DNA from: Haloferax prahovense DSM 18310
Lineage (GTDB): Archaea; Halobacteriota; Halobacteria; Halobacteriales; Haloferacaceae
Direction: 5' to 3'
DNA length: 64,000 nucleotides
NCBI RefSeq assembly: GCF_000336815.1
Contig: NZ_AOLG01000029.1
Location: 1-64,000 of the forward strand
The notes below the pieces were generated by a model. The model worked only from the letters and a program-made list of their open reading frames with translations. It was not told the origin of the DNA and ran no database searches. Of the stretch, positions 34,310 to 42,619 are shown one piece after another (the stretch's first letter is position 1; every line of letters starts with the position of its first letter). Both the position numbers and the translations under genes were made by a program.

Positions 34310-34747
34310 ATGGATATCAAGAAATTCCTTAGCGAATCACGCGCAGTCTCGCCGGTCATCGGCGTCATCCTCATGGTCGCGATTACAGTCATCCTCGCGG
34401 CCGTCATCGGAACCTTCGTCCTCGGTCTCGGCGACCAGGTCGGCGACACCGCCCCGCAGGCGAGCTTCAGCTTCGACTACGACGGTGCGCAGGAAATCAC
34501 TATCACGCACGAAAGCGGTGACGCCATCGCCAGCGACGACCTGAGTGTCGTCGTCCCGTCGGACCTGACCGCACCAACCGTGACGAAGAACGACGGTGCT
34601 GACGACAACATGAACGCCGGCGAAACCATCGTCATCGAACTCGATGGCTCCGAGACCCTTGACAACGGCGACGAAGTGCGCCTCGTCTGGACCTCCGAAT
34701 CGGGCTCCAACTCTGCGACCCTGCAGAAGTACACCTACAACGCCTGA
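34310..34747 (+). CDS. Type IV pilin, PilA-like (copy 1)
   Basis: 145 residues. Class III signal [22 protein letters not shown]: charged N-terminus, PibD cleavage expected after Arg, then the hydrophobic assembly helix. The variable domain spans about 55-115, followed by a conserved tail ([21 protein letters not shown]). Exported and assembled into adhesion pili. The ATG at 34310 gives the short positively charged leader; upstream in-frame codons are untranslated leader. Copy 2 at 34985 shares both ends. Confidence 0.93.
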   Translation: MDIKKFLSESRAVSPVIGVILMVAITVILAAVIGTFVLGLGDQVGDTAPQASFSFDYDGAQEITITHESGDAIASDDLSVVVPSDLTAPTVTKNDGADDNMNAGETIVIELDGSETLDNGDEVRLVWTSESGSNSATLQKYTYNA

Positions 34748-34780
34748 ACGGTCCGCAGCGTCACAGCCAACGAACCTCAA

Positions 34781-34786
34781 TTTTTT
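34781..34786 (+). terminator. Oligo-T terminator after pilin 1
   Basis: TTTTTT 34 nt after the stop, suggesting each pilin has its own transcript. Confidence 0.5.
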
Positions 34787-34865
34787 CGGATGTTACCCCG
34801 AGAGCGACAGCGATCTCCGATTCTGGTACGGATCACGCATGATACGTGAAACGTCTTCTCAATAC

Positions 34866-34874
34866 TAGTTTATA
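34866..34874 (+). promoter_or_regulatory. TATA box of pilin gene 2
   Basis: TAGTTTATATCC at about 34865-34876 precedes the ATG at 34985 by about 110 nt, again implying a long leader. A Shine-Dalgarno AGGAG sits 10 nt before the ATG. Confidence 0.45.
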
Positions 34875-34984
34875 TCCTCAGAGAACGTCAGGGAATCTGT
34901 TAGGTTAGCAGGCAAGCGTTCGAGGACTGACTCACATTTTTCTCAACGGTCGCCTCTCGTCCGGCACACCTAGGAGAAACAACT

Positions 34985-35425
34985 ATGCAAATCAAGACAA
35001 TGTTTACTGAGTCCCGTGCAGTCTCGCCGGTCATCGGCGTCATCCTCATGGTCGCGATTACCGTCATCCTCGCGGCCGTCATCGGGACCTTCGTCCTCGG
35101 CCTGGGCGACCAAGTCGGCGACACCGCCCCGCAGGCGAGTTTCAGTTTCAACTACGACGGGACGGAACTGACCATCACGCACGAGAGTGGGTCACAGATT
35201 GACGGCGATTTAGTCACCATCGCTGGCGATGTCAACGTCACCGCTACTGCTGACGCAAACAAGTGGTCCACCCTCGGCTCTGACACCATCAGCGCGGGTG
35301 AGTCCGTAGTCGTCAAGGACTCTGGCGAGGACGGGTTTGCCAGCGGTGATGTCGTCCGCGTCGTCTGGACCTCTGAATCCGGCTCTAACTCTGCAACCCT
35401 GCAGAAGTGGACCTACAACGCCTGA
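34985..35425 (+). CDS. Type IV pilin, PilA-like (copy 2)
   Basis: 146 residues, same build as copy 1: [22 protein letters not shown], identical through [10 protein letters not shown], a different middle domain (about 55-110, Thr/Val/Asp-rich) and nearly identical tail ([21 protein letters not shown]). Identity of the ends at DNA level, including synonymous sites in the hydrophobic helix, points to recent duplication or gene conversion. Own promoter, own leader. Confidence 0.93.
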   Translation: MQIKTMFTESRAVSPVIGVILMVAITVILAAVIGTFVLGLGDQVGDTAPQASFSFNYDGTELTITHESGSQIDGDLVTIAGDVNVTATADANKWSTLGSDTISAGESVVVKDSGEDGFASGDVVRVVWTSESGSNSATLQKWTYNA

Positions 35426-35579
35426 TGGTAGAATCGGCGACGAGCCCCACCGCCTCTGATTCGGAACAACGATTTCTTTCGGAACCATCCCACGGAGAGA
35501 CATCCACCTCGCACCGATAGTATTGTATTTATAGCACAAATTTACCCGTCCGCGGAGCGTACGCTCGGGCAGAGACCCC

Positions 35580-36917
35580 ATGCCCAACGACCCGCCCGCC
35601 GTCGTCTACCTCCGCGAGCACCGCGAGGACATCGTCGACCTCGCGGCGACGCTCGTCGGCCACGACACGCAAAATCCGCCGGGAGACACGCGGGAGCTCG
35701 CGTCGTGGGTCGAATCGTTCTTTTCCGAACTCGGTATCGAGACCGAGCGCGTCGCCTCGGACCCGACGAAGCCGAACGTCGTGGCGACGCTCCCGGGTGC
35801 GACAGACCGGACGCTCGTCCTGTTGGGGCACCTCGATACGGTCCCGTTCGAGGCTGACGAGTGGACGCGCGACCCGCTCGGCGAGCGGGAGGGAAACCGG
35901 CTCTACGGGCGCGGCGCGACCGACATGAAAGGCGCAGTCGCCGCGATGCTCGCGGTGGCGAGAGCGTACGTCGAAACCGAGGTGGTGCCGGCGACGAACC
36001 TCGTGTTCGCGTTCGTCAGCGACGAGGAAGTCGCCGGCGAGGCGGGGTTGCCGACGCTGCTGGACCGGCGCGGGCTTTCGGCCGACGCCTGCGTCATCGG
36101 CGAGACGACCTGCGAAGGCGACCGACACTCGGTGACCGTCGCCGACCGCGGGAGCATCTGGATGGAGCTCGAAGCGACGGGGACCGCCGCCCACGGCTCC
36201 CGACCGATGCTCGGTGAGAACGCGATTCACCGCCTCTACCGCGCAGTAAGCGACATCGAATCCGTACTCGGGGACAGGCGGTTCGAGTTCGACCCCGCGG
36301 TCCGGGCGCTCGTCGAGGAGTCCGCGGAGTACTACGCGCCGCGGTTCGGCGCGGACGCGGCGCGAGAACTGTTCGAACGACCGTCGGTCAATCTGGGCGT
36401 CCTGTCGGGCGGCGACCGAGTGAACGTCGTCCCCGCCGCGGCGCGGGCGAGACTCGATATTCGCGTGACCGCGGGCGTCGACACGGAAACGGTACTCGAC
36501 GGCGTTCGGGAGATCGTCGCCAGTCACGACGGTGTCGAGATTGTCGACGCGGACTGGTCGGTCGGGACGTTCGAGGACCCCGACGGCCCGCTGGCGAACG
36601 CCGTGGGCTCGGTCGCCGAGGGCGTCACCGGCGGGCGCGTGTACCGCCGGAGCGCGACCGGCGGCGGCGACGCGAAACGGATGCGGAACGCGGGCATCCC
36701 GACCATCGAGTTCGGTCTGGGAACCGAGACGGCTCACGCGGCCGACGAGTTCACCACGGTCGGGGCGCTCGCCGGCAACGCCGAGGTGTACGCCCGACTC
36801 CCCGACGAGCTGTTGCGGCAATTCGATAGTGGTACCAGAACGTTTGATTCGACGGGCGTGTCACCAGCAGGCACGACTCCTTCGCGACGCGGACGACGAG
36901 AGAATACCTCGCGATGA
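35580..36917 (+). CDS. M20 family peptidase/deacylase (ArgE/DapE-like)
   Basis: 445 residues. Metal-binding HLDTVP (His then Asp), catalytic GRGATDMKGAVAAML, general base Glu in SDEEVAG, dimerisation domain 180-300 with AAHGSRPMLGENAI. Hydrolyses an N-acyl amino acid or small peptide with two zinc or cobalt ions. The last ~33 residues (from about 413, ending PSRRGRRENTSR) are basic and low-complexity, unlike the rest, suggesting read-through past an ancestral stop. Followed by a class V aminotransferase gene after 16 bp. Confidence 0.88.
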   Translation: MPNDPPAVVYLREHREDIVDLAATLVGHDTQNPPGDTRELASWVESFFSELGIETERVASDPTKPNVVATLPGATDRTLVLLGHLDTVPFEADEWTRDPLGEREGNRLYGRGATDMKGAVAAMLAVARAYVETEVVPATNLVFAFVSDEEVAGEAGLPTLLDRRGLSADACVIGETTCEGDRHSVTVADRGSIWMELEATGTAAHGSRPMLGENAIHRLYRAVSDIESVLGDRRFEFDPAVRALVEESAEYYAPRFGADAARELFERPSVNLGVLSGGDRVNVVPAAARARLDIRVTAGVDTETVLDGVREIVASHDGVEIVDADWSVGTFEDPDGPLANAVGSVAEGVTGGRVYRRSATGGGDAKRMRNAGIPTIEFGLGTETAHAADEFTTVGALAGNAEVYARLPDELLRQFDSGTRTFDSTGVSPAGTTPSRRGRRENTSR

Positions 36918-36933
36918 CACCCGATAACGCACT

Positions 36934-38049
36934 ATGACACCCGACGAACTCCGAACGACGATTCCGGCCCTCGACGACGTCACGTATCTCAACACCGGCG
37001 CGCACGGCCCGAGCCCGCGCCCCATCGTGGAGCGGGCAACCGAGTTCCTCGAATACCACGAGTACGACTCGCCGGGCGACGACGGCCCCTACCCGACCGC
37101 GTTCGACGCCTACGAGGCCGTCCGCGAGGACGTGGCCGCGTTTATCGGTGCCGAGACCGAGGAGGTGGCGCTGACCCAGAGCACTACCGACGGTATCAAC
37201 CGAATCGCCACCGCACTCGACTGGGAACCGGGCGACGTCGTCGTCCGTACCGACCTCGAACACCCGGCGGGCATCCTCCCGTGGCGGCGGCTCGAACGCG
37301 AGGGCGTGGAGGTCCGCGTCGTCGAGAGCGACGCGGGGCGGCTCGATATGGATCAGTACGTCGACGCCGTCCGCGACGCCAAACTCGTCTGTTTCAGCGC
37401 CCTGACGTGGAACTACGGGACGCGGCTCCGCGTGCGCGAACTCGCCGACATCGCCCGTGACGCCGACGCGCTGTCGGTCGTCGACGCGGTCCAGTCGTTC
37501 GGCCAGTATCCCGTCGACGTGGAAGACTGGGGAGCAGATATCGTCGCCGGCGCGGGCCACAAGTGGCTGCTCGGGCCGTGGGGCGCGGGGTTCCTCTACG
37601 TCCGGCGCGAAATCGCGGAGGAAATCGAGCCACACGCCGTCGGCTACCGCGGCGTCACGGAGCCGAACGCCGACGGGCTCGACTTCGCGCCGGGAGCCAA
37701 GCGCTTCGAGGTCGGAACCACCAACCCCGCCCCGCACGTCGCGCTCCGAGAGGCTATCGGCATCGCCGAGCGCATCGGTCTCGACCGGACCGAAGCGCAC
37801 ATTCGCAATCTCGCGAGCCGATTCATCGAGGACGTCCCAGAAGGACGGCTGTTGAGCCCTCACGACCCGGAATCGGGACTCGTCTCGTTCGAAGTCTCCG
37901 ACCCGGAGGGGACGGTCGAGCGTCTCAAGTCGGCGGGCGTGGTCGTCCGGACGCTCCCCGAGCCGAACGCGGTCCGCGCGTCGTTCCACAACTTCAACGA
38001 CGAGTCGGACGTGGCGGCGCTTCGCGACGGACTCGACGGGGAGTGGTAG
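36934..38049 (+). CDS. Class V aminotransferase / cysteine desulfurase-like protein
   Basis: 371 residues, PLP fold type I. YLNTGAHGPSP at the N-terminus, QSTTDGINRIA, and the PLP lysine in GAGHKWLLGPWGAGFLYV. The desulfurase catalytic-loop cysteine is not evident, so an isopenicillin-N-epimerase-like aminotransferase, kynureninase-like lyase or selenocysteine-lyase-like role is as likely as sulfur transfer. 16 bp behind the M20 gene; the two probably form an operon. Confidence 0.85.
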   Translation: MTPDELRTTIPALDDVTYLNTGAHGPSPRPIVERATEFLEYHEYDSPGDDGPYPTAFDAYEAVREDVAAFIGAETEEVALTQSTTDGINRIATALDWEPGDVVVRTDLEHPAGILPWRRLEREGVEVRVVESDAGRLDMDQYVDAVRDAKLVCFSALTWNYGTRLRVRELADIARDADALSVVDAVQSFGQYPVDVEDWGADIVAGAGHKWLLGPWGAGFLYVRREIAEEIEPHAVGYRGVTEPNADGLDFAPGAKRFEVGTTNPAPHVALREAIGIAERIGLDRTEAHIRNLASRFIEDVPEGRLLSPHDPESGLVSFEVSDPEGTVERLKSAGVVVRTLPEPNAVRASFHNFNDESDVAALRDGLDGEW

Positions 38050-38161
38050 CTCCGTAGCTCGCGGGGGTGTCGAGAACGCGATTCGCGTGCGGTCGTTGAC
38101 TCCCTCGCAGAATCTGCCTCGTCAGCGAACGTTCATATCCGGCGAGGGGGTACCCCTGAGT

Positions 38162-38638
38162 ATGCATCCCACGGCACGCAATTTCGCCGACCAAGTACAC
38201 GATTCTCACGGGTTCGAAGTGACTATCGAGGAGTTTCCGGAGGGAACCAAGACGGCCGACGACGCGGCCGCGGCCGTCGGCTGCGACGTCGCCCAAATCG
38301 TCAAGAGCATCGTGATGCGCGTCGGCGACGAGACGGTTGTCGTCCTCACGAGCGGCGCGAACCGCGTCGACGAAGCCACGCTCGCCTCCGAGTTCGGCGT
38401 CGAACAAGGCTCGGTTCGAAGCGCCAACCCCGGCGAGGTGAAGGAGGCGACCGGCTGGAGCATCGGCGGCGTGCCGCCGACCTGCCACGCAACCGACTGT
38501 CCCGTCCTCGCGGACCCGACGTTCGAGTCGTTCGACCGGATTTGGGCCGCCGCGGGAACGCCCGAGGCGGTGTTCCGACTCACGCCGGAGGACCTTCAGA
38601 CACTTTCGGCGCCGCGATTCGTCGACGTGTTCGAGTGA
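38162..38638 (+). CDS. YbaK/ProX-type aminoacyl-tRNA deacylase
   Basis: 158 residues from the ATG at 38162. YbaK fold: IEEFPEGTKTADDAAAAVGC, IVKSIVMRVGDETVVVLTSG (substrate Lys), and the conserved SIGGVPPTCH and VFRLTPEDLQ. Hydrolyses mischarged tRNA (Cys/Ala-tRNA-Pro types) in trans. Upstream in-frame codons are outside the family. No operon partner. Confidence 0.88.
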   Translation: MHPTARNFADQVHDSHGFEVTIEEFPEGTKTADDAAAAVGCDVAQIVKSIVMRVGDETVVVLTSGANRVDEATLASEFGVEQGSVRSANPGEVKEATGWSIGGVPPTCHATDCPVLADPTFESFDRIWAAAGTPEAVFRLTPEDLQTLSAPRFVDVFE

Positions 38639-38718
38639 GGCGGGGGCGAAACGAGCGGACCTCCGGCAGGCGGTTCGCGCTCGCGCCTTCGTTCTATTTT
38701 GCCGGGCGCGACGAGAGC

Positions 38719-38741
38719 AACACCACTATGTCCGCTGTTCT
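38719..38741 (+). repeat. Origin repeat 1 (forward)
   Basis: AACACCAC, two free bases TA, then TGTCCGCTGTTCT. Perfect member of the 23-bp family listed in the findings; upstream-most copy, between the deacylase gene and aif1A. Confidence 0.8.
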
Positions 38742-38846
38742 GTTCCATCGGTACTAACGGAGAATCGCTGGAGAGAAAACGCGGGGCTATCGGAGAGCCA
38801 CGGCTGGTTCGTCAGGCGAGATAAACTCTCCTTTCGGAGAAAATGA

Positions 38847-39131
38847 TTACTGGATGTGACCTTCGCGCCGGAGCTGGTCCGCGTCCTCGCCGGTGTATCG
38901 CCATTCGATGTTGGCTTTCTCGTCCTGCCAGTCCCACGGTTCAACGAGCACGACGTCGCCCTCGTTGATCCACGTGCGGTACTTCATGCGGCCGGGGATG
39001 CGGCCCATGCGGTTCTTTCCGTCTTCACAGCGGACTCGGACGTGATTGCCACCGTTGTGCTCTGTGACGACTGCGAACAGCTCGTTGTCGTTGGGCATTC
39101 GAAGGTTTCGACGCCCTTGATTTTCACTCAC
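38847..39131 (-). CDS. eif1A: Translation initiation factor aIF-1A
   Basis: 94 residues from a GTG at 39131. The N-terminus [20 protein letters not shown] carries the RRxxxR...P signature; the internal ATG at 39098 would remove 11 conserved residues. S1/OB core with [22 protein letters not shown] and [25 protein letters not shown]. Promotes scanning and initiator tRNA binding on the small ribosomal subunit. It sits inside the origin repeat array (copies at 38719 and 39221 flank it). Haloarchaea may have more than one aIF-1A gene; this could be a second copy. Confidence 0.92.
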   Translation of the reverse strand: MSENQGRRNLRMPNDNELFAVVTEHNGGNHVRVRCEDGKNRMGRIPGRMKYRTWINEGDVVLVEPWDWQDEKANIEWRYTGEDADQLRREGHIQ

Positions 39132-39220
39132 GTTTTTGCTCGGACCCGGAGACGGATAACTTATCGGATACTCGTGATACCAAATGTCATGACGTTGAAA
39201 CCGCGGTGGCGGCGGTTTCG

Positions 39221-39243
39221 AACACCACGTTGTCCGCTGTTTT
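39221..39243 (+). repeat. Origin repeat 2 (forward)
   Basis: AACACCAC-GT-TGTCCGCTGTTTT, immediately upstream of aif1A. Confidence 0.75.
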
Positions 39244-39396
39244 TCGACAGACCGACCGTCAGTAGGGAGTGGTTCGCGGTTACACACCACATAGATTCGC
39301 TCGAGGCTTCATTTTGGGATACCGGTCGCGGTCGGTCATCGCCGAGTCGTCGCTGAAGCGTTCGGACACGTCGCGGGGGTTCGAGGATTCCCCAGT

Positions 39397-39419
39397 AACA
39401 CCACTATGTCCGCAGTTGT
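39397..39419 (+). repeat. Origin repeat 3 (forward)
   Basis: AACACCAC-TA-TGTCCGCAGTTGT. Confidence 0.75.
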
Positions 39420-39803
39420 TCGTCGTCTCGGCCCCTGCAAAGACGCTTTCTCCGAGTCGCGAGGTTCCACCGAGCCACGGAGGACAGATATCGTCGGTAG
39501 ACGAGGTATCGGTAGACTGAGTCACCGCCACAGTATCACCGCTATCACCGCCGCGGTTGTCCACGTCCTTCTCGGTCACGTGTTCTCTCTCAGAGCGTTC
39601 ATAGGAGTCAAGCGGAGCGAGGAACGAGAGTCGAGAGAACGGGTGTTCGGGTGAGCAGGCGAGCGAAGCAGTCGGGTCGACCCCGTCGTGTGAGAACTAA
39701 CGACGCGTTTGTGTGGTAATCGCTTCAGTACGCGTTCCGTGGGTATTACCTGAGAGTGGTTGATTGGAATTGGATTGCCGTTCGTCGGTTAGTGGTTGAC
39801 ACG

Positions 39804-39826
39804 GACACCACTTTGTCCGCTGTTCT
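39804..39826 (+). repeat. Origin repeat 4 (forward, DUE-proximal)
   Basis: GACACCAC-TT-TGTCCGCTGTTCT; followed by CGGTGCGTGTG. Confidence 0.75.
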
Positions 39827-39874
39827 CGGTGCGTGTGAACGTAGGGACGAGGCGGTGCGAAAACGGGGAACACT

Positions 39875-39897
39875 CACACCACTTTGTCCGCTGTTCT
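39875..39897 (+). repeat. Origin repeat 5 (forward, DUE-proximal)
   Basis: TCACACCAC-TT-TGTCCGCTGTTCT; the pair with repeat 4 is spaced 71 bp and both continue CTCGGTG. Confidence 0.75.
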
Positions 39898-40136
39898 CGG
39901 TGTGAGACGGTACCCCCCATTGCCGTGAGCCGGTCCCCTACTGTCGGGTCCCTATCAACCAACTTAGTTCAGGAACGTTAGAATACGAATGAAAGTGGCC
40001 GTCCTCACACAGCTCCCATACAACTATAATTATTGTCTGTATTACGGAGTTAGTTTAAGCTATTGTATATTAAATCTTTCTCTATATCAGAACACGCGGC
40101 TCCGTCCAGTTGTTCCACCGGTTACCTTCGTTTCCC

Positions 40137-40159
40137 AGAACAGCGGACAAAGTGGAGGG
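40137..40159 (-). repeat. Origin repeat 6 (reverse, DUE-proximal)
   Basis: AGAACAGCGGACAAAGTGG, continuing AGGGGGTGTG; the distal end deviates from GTGGTGTT by a G-rich stretch. Confidence 0.7.
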
Positions 40160-40177
40160 GGTGTGTCCCCGCCCGAG

Positions 40178-40186
40178 TATATAAAA
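40178..40186 (+). promoter_or_regulatory. orc1 promoter TATA box
   Basis: TATATAAAA, about 65 nt before the orc1 ATG. Repeat 7 (40191-40203) lies between TATA box and start, so Orc1 binding could autoregulate. Confidence 0.6.
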
Positions 40187-40190
40187 CACG

Positions 40191-40203
40191 AGAACAGCGG
40201 ACA
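40191..40203 (-). repeat. Origin repeat 7 (reverse, partial)
   Basis: AGAACAGCGGACA; only the first half of the consensus plus a displaced GGTGGTTT at 40214. Confidence 0.55.
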
Positions 40204-40250
40204 CTCCGGACGCGGTGGTTTTATCAACGAAGTGGTCGAACCGTGATAGT

Positions 40251-41501
40251 ATGCCCCTATTCGAGCGGGACACCGAGATCTATCGGGACCGGGACGCCCT
40301 CCGCGAGGATTACCAACCCGAGGAACTCGTGGGGCGCGACGAGGAACTCCGTACCTTCCAGGCTGCGCTGCAACCGGTTATCAACGGCGAGCAGCCCAAC
40401 AATATCTTCCTCTACGGGAAGACCGGCGTCGGCAAGACCGCCGCGTCGCGGTACTTACTCGGGCACCTCCGCGAGGACGCGAGTCACTACGACGACATCG
40501 ACCTCAGGGTCGTCTTCCTGAACTGCGACGGACTCACGAGTTCGTATCAGATCGCGACCCGACTCGTCAACGAGTTCCGGTCGGAGTCGAACCAGATTAG
40601 CACGACGGGTTACCCGCTCGGATCCGTCTACGAGATGCTCTGGCAGGAGCTCGACGACTGCGGCGGGACGATAATCATCGTTCTCGACGAGATCGACCAC
40701 GTCAACGACGACAGCATCCTCTATCAACTCCCGCGAGCGCGGGCCAACGGGAACCTCGACGCGGCCAAAGTCGGTCTCATCGGCATCTCCAACGACTTCT
40801 CGTTCCGCGACGACCTCTCGCCGAAGGTCAAAAGCTCCCTGTGCGAACAGGAGATTCACTTCCCCGCGTACAACGCGAAGAACCTCCGCGCCATCCTCGA
40901 GCAGCGCGCCAAGGTTGCGTTCCGCGAGGGCGTCCTCGCCGACGAGGTGATTCCGCTCTGTGCCGCCTACGGCGCGAAAGACGCCGGCGACGCCCGCCAG
41001 TCGATCGACCTGTTGATGAAAGCCGGCGATTTGGCCCGCGACGACGACACCGACCGCATCGAGGAAGAACACGTGAAACGCGGTCGGCGCGCCCTCGAGC
41101 GCGGCCGCATCAAAGAGGGAATCAACGGGCTGACCGAACACGGTCACCTCGTCCTCTACTCGCTTCTGACGCTCGAACTGGAAGACGAAACGCCGATTCG
41201 CTCCCGCGACGTCCGCCCCCGCTACACCCGCTTTACCGAACTCGCCAACCGCGACCCGCTCGTCCCGCGACGGATGCGCGACCACCTCAGCGAGCTCGCG
41301 ATGCTCGGAATCGTCTCCGTCACCGAGCGAAACGAGGGTCGACGCGGCGGGACGTACCGCGAATACGCCCTCGATATGGACGTCGGGCTCATCGTCTCGG
41401 CCATGCGCGACACTATCGAACTCGTGGGCGTCCACGAGACGGTCGAACCCTTCCTCGACGGCGAGAAGACGAGCACGCTCGACGATTTCATCCAGCAGTA
41501 G
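40251..41501 (+). CDS. orc1: Orc1/Cdc6 replication initiator
   Basis: 416 residues from the ATG at 40251 (MPLFERDTEIYRDRDALREDY). AAA+ domain: EELVGRDEEL box, Walker A GKTGVGKTA, Walker B IIIVLDEIDHV, sensor-1 IGISNDFSF, sensor-2 AGDARQSIDLL; a C-terminal winged helix follows (about 320-400) that reads origin boxes. It binds the repeats flanking it and loads MCM. Haloarchaea carry many orc paralogues; the flanking repeats argue that this one drives an active origin. The frame also allows an ATG at 40215, inside the repeat region. Confidence 0.95.
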   Translation: MPLFERDTEIYRDRDALREDYQPEELVGRDEELRTFQAALQPVINGEQPNNIFLYGKTGVGKTAASRYLLGHLREDASHYDDIDLRVVFLNCDGLTSSYQIATRLVNEFRSESNQISTTGYPLGSVYEMLWQELDDCGGTIIIVLDEIDHVNDDSILYQLPRARANGNLDAAKVGLIGISNDFSFRDDLSPKVKSSLCEQEIHFPAYNAKNLRAILEQRAKVAFREGVLADEVIPLCAAYGAKDAGDARQSIDLLMKAGDLARDDDTDRIEEEHVKRGRRALERGRIKEGINGLTEHGHLVLYSLLTLELEDETPIRSRDVRPRYTRFTELANRDPLVPRRMRDHLSELAMLGIVSVTERNEGRRGGTYREYALDMDVGLIVSAMRDTIELVGVHETVEPFLDGEKTSTLDDFIQQ

Positions 41502-41516
41502 GTGACCCGACTGAAG

Positions 41517-41538
41517 TTACTGCGGACATGATGGTGTT
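41517..41538 (-). repeat. Origin repeat 8 (reverse)
   Basis: TTACTGCGGACA-TG-ATGGTGTT; begins 16 bp after the orc1 stop. Confidence 0.7.
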
Positions 41539-41672
41539 TGTCTCGAACCCACCTCCGCCGGAACGGCTCTCTGCCGTGTTTTGGAGGCGGTTGCTACTTC
41601 GACTCGTTCCTCAAAAGCATGCGTTCGTTCGGATTCGCCGGCCGTTTTCGTTACCGGTTTCCGACTGCTCGG

Positions 41673-41695
41673 AACACCACGATGTCCGCAGTAAA
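41673..41695 (+). repeat. Origin repeat 9 (forward)
   Basis: AACACCAC-GA-TGTCCGCAGTAAA. Confidence 0.75.
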
Positions 41696-41719
41696 TCGGC
41701 TATTTTCGCCGCTTATTCG

Positions 41720-41740
41720 AACAGCGGACAGTGTGGTGTT
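41720..41740 (-). repeat. Origin repeat 10 (reverse)
   Basis: AACAGCGGACA-GT-GTGGTGTT, perfect core. Confidence 0.8.
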
Positions 41741-41802
41741 CCCAACTTACGCGACCGGCTGTTCACCAGGTAGCGGCCATCTCCGCGGCTCGCCGGCGGT
41801 AC

Positions 41803-41823
41803 AACAGCGGACATACCGGTGTT
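41803..41823 (-). repeat. Origin repeat 11 (reverse)
   Basis: AACAGCGGACA-TA-CCGGTGTT. Confidence 0.7.
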
Positions 41824-41875
41824 CGGTGTCGCGCCTTTCCACGTTCGAACGCGACGTTCACTCCGCGTCTACGAC

Positions 41876-41895
41876 AACAGCGGACGCCGCGGTGC
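41876..41895 (-). repeat. Origin repeat 12 (reverse, degenerate)
   Basis: AACAGCGGACG-CC-GCGGTG. Confidence 0.5.
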
Positions 41896-41972
41896 GCAGC
41901 CGTCGTTTTCTCCGCTCCGCTGTCGATTGTCATCGGGCGTTTCGATAACCGGGCGGCAGGCTGTCGGTCTCG

Positions 41973-41995
41973 AACACCACACTGTCCGCTGTTCT
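41973..41995 (+). repeat. Origin repeat 13 (forward)
   Basis: AACACCAC-AC-TGTCCGCTGTTCT, perfect core, 39 bp from the end of the partition operon. Confidence 0.8.
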
Positions 41996-42034
41996 CCGGA
42001 CGTTCGAGCCGGTTTTGTTCGACTCTTCGGCTTC

Positions 42035-42619
42035 TCACTCCTCGCGAGTTTCGAGGACGGCGTCGGCGATTTTCTCGGGGTACTCGGCGGCGACGCGGAC
42101 GAGAGCGTCGTGGAACTCGCGGCCGGTCAGGTCGCGCACGTCGTATTCTCGGCGGAGGTACGATTCGACTTCGAACTCGGCGTCGTCCAGTCGATCGAGC
42201 GTCGCAGTCCGGACGTAGATGCTCTTCGCGGTCGTCGCCTCGAACTCGAACGCCGGACCACCCGCTGTCTCCGTCGCCTGCTCCGTCTCGCCGGCGCTTT
42301 CCACGCCGTCTTTTTCCGCGGTCGACTCGACCGGCTCTCCGGGTTCGTCGCGTTCGCTGCTCTCGGGGTCCTCGCTGCTTTCGCTCGCGTCGTCGCTCTC
42401 GCTCGCTTCATCTGACTCCGAGTCGGTTTCGGGGTTCGAGTCGGGCGCAGGGTCGCCCTCGGACTCGGCTTCGACCGCTGGTTCGGGGGCTGACTTCTCG
42501 GACCCGTCGGGGGCGTCTTCGTCCGGGGTCTGCTCGTCGTCGAGTTCTGTGTCTGGTTCCGATTCCGATTCCGATTCCATCGCCTCGCCGAGGCCGGCGA
42601 ACCGGTTTTCCTTAGGCAT
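42035..42619 (-). CDS. Acidic ParA-partner protein (candidate ParB analogue)
   Basis: 194 residues. The start MPKENRFAGLGEAM is short and conserved-looking. About residues 15-115 form a very acidic Ser/Glu/Asp/Pro linker, and the C-terminal ~75 residues (FEFEATTAKSIYVRTATLDRLDD, VESYLRREYDVRDLTGREFHDALVRVAAEYP) look like a small helical DNA-binding or dimerisation domain. The start overlaps the parA stop by 8 nt. It has no ParB nuclease/HTH domain, so it would be a different type of centromere-binding adaptor, as in plasmid systems with small ParB-like partners. Function inferred from position. Confidence 0.7.
   Translation of the reverse strand: MPKENRFAGLGEAMESESESEPDTELDDEQTPDEDAPDGSEKSAPEPAVEAESEGDPAPDSNPETDSESDEASESDDASESSEDPESSERDEPGEPVESTAEKDGVESAGETEQATETAGGPAFEFEATTAKSIYVRTATLDRLDDAEFEVESYLRREYDVRDLTGREFHDALVRVAAEYPEKIADAVLETREE

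Larger units (their letters stand above)
39780..40250. other. Candidate replication origin core (oriC)
   Basis: Two forward repeats on the left (39804, 39875) and two reverse repeats on the right (40137, 40191) enclose an AT-rich segment at 40019-40090 (52 of 70 bases are A or T in 40021-40090) that would be the duplex unwinding element. The right repeat adjoins the orc1 promoter. This matches archaeal origins: inverted origin recognition boxes around an unwinding element next to a cdc6/orc1 gene. No coding frame in this interval. Confidence 0.8.
41502..42034. other. Downstream origin-repeat cluster, gene-free
   Basis: 533 bp between orc1 and the partition operon with six repeat copies (8-13) in mixed orientation. 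No gene-like frame; proteins predicted here are Arg-rich shadows. Confidence 0.75.
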
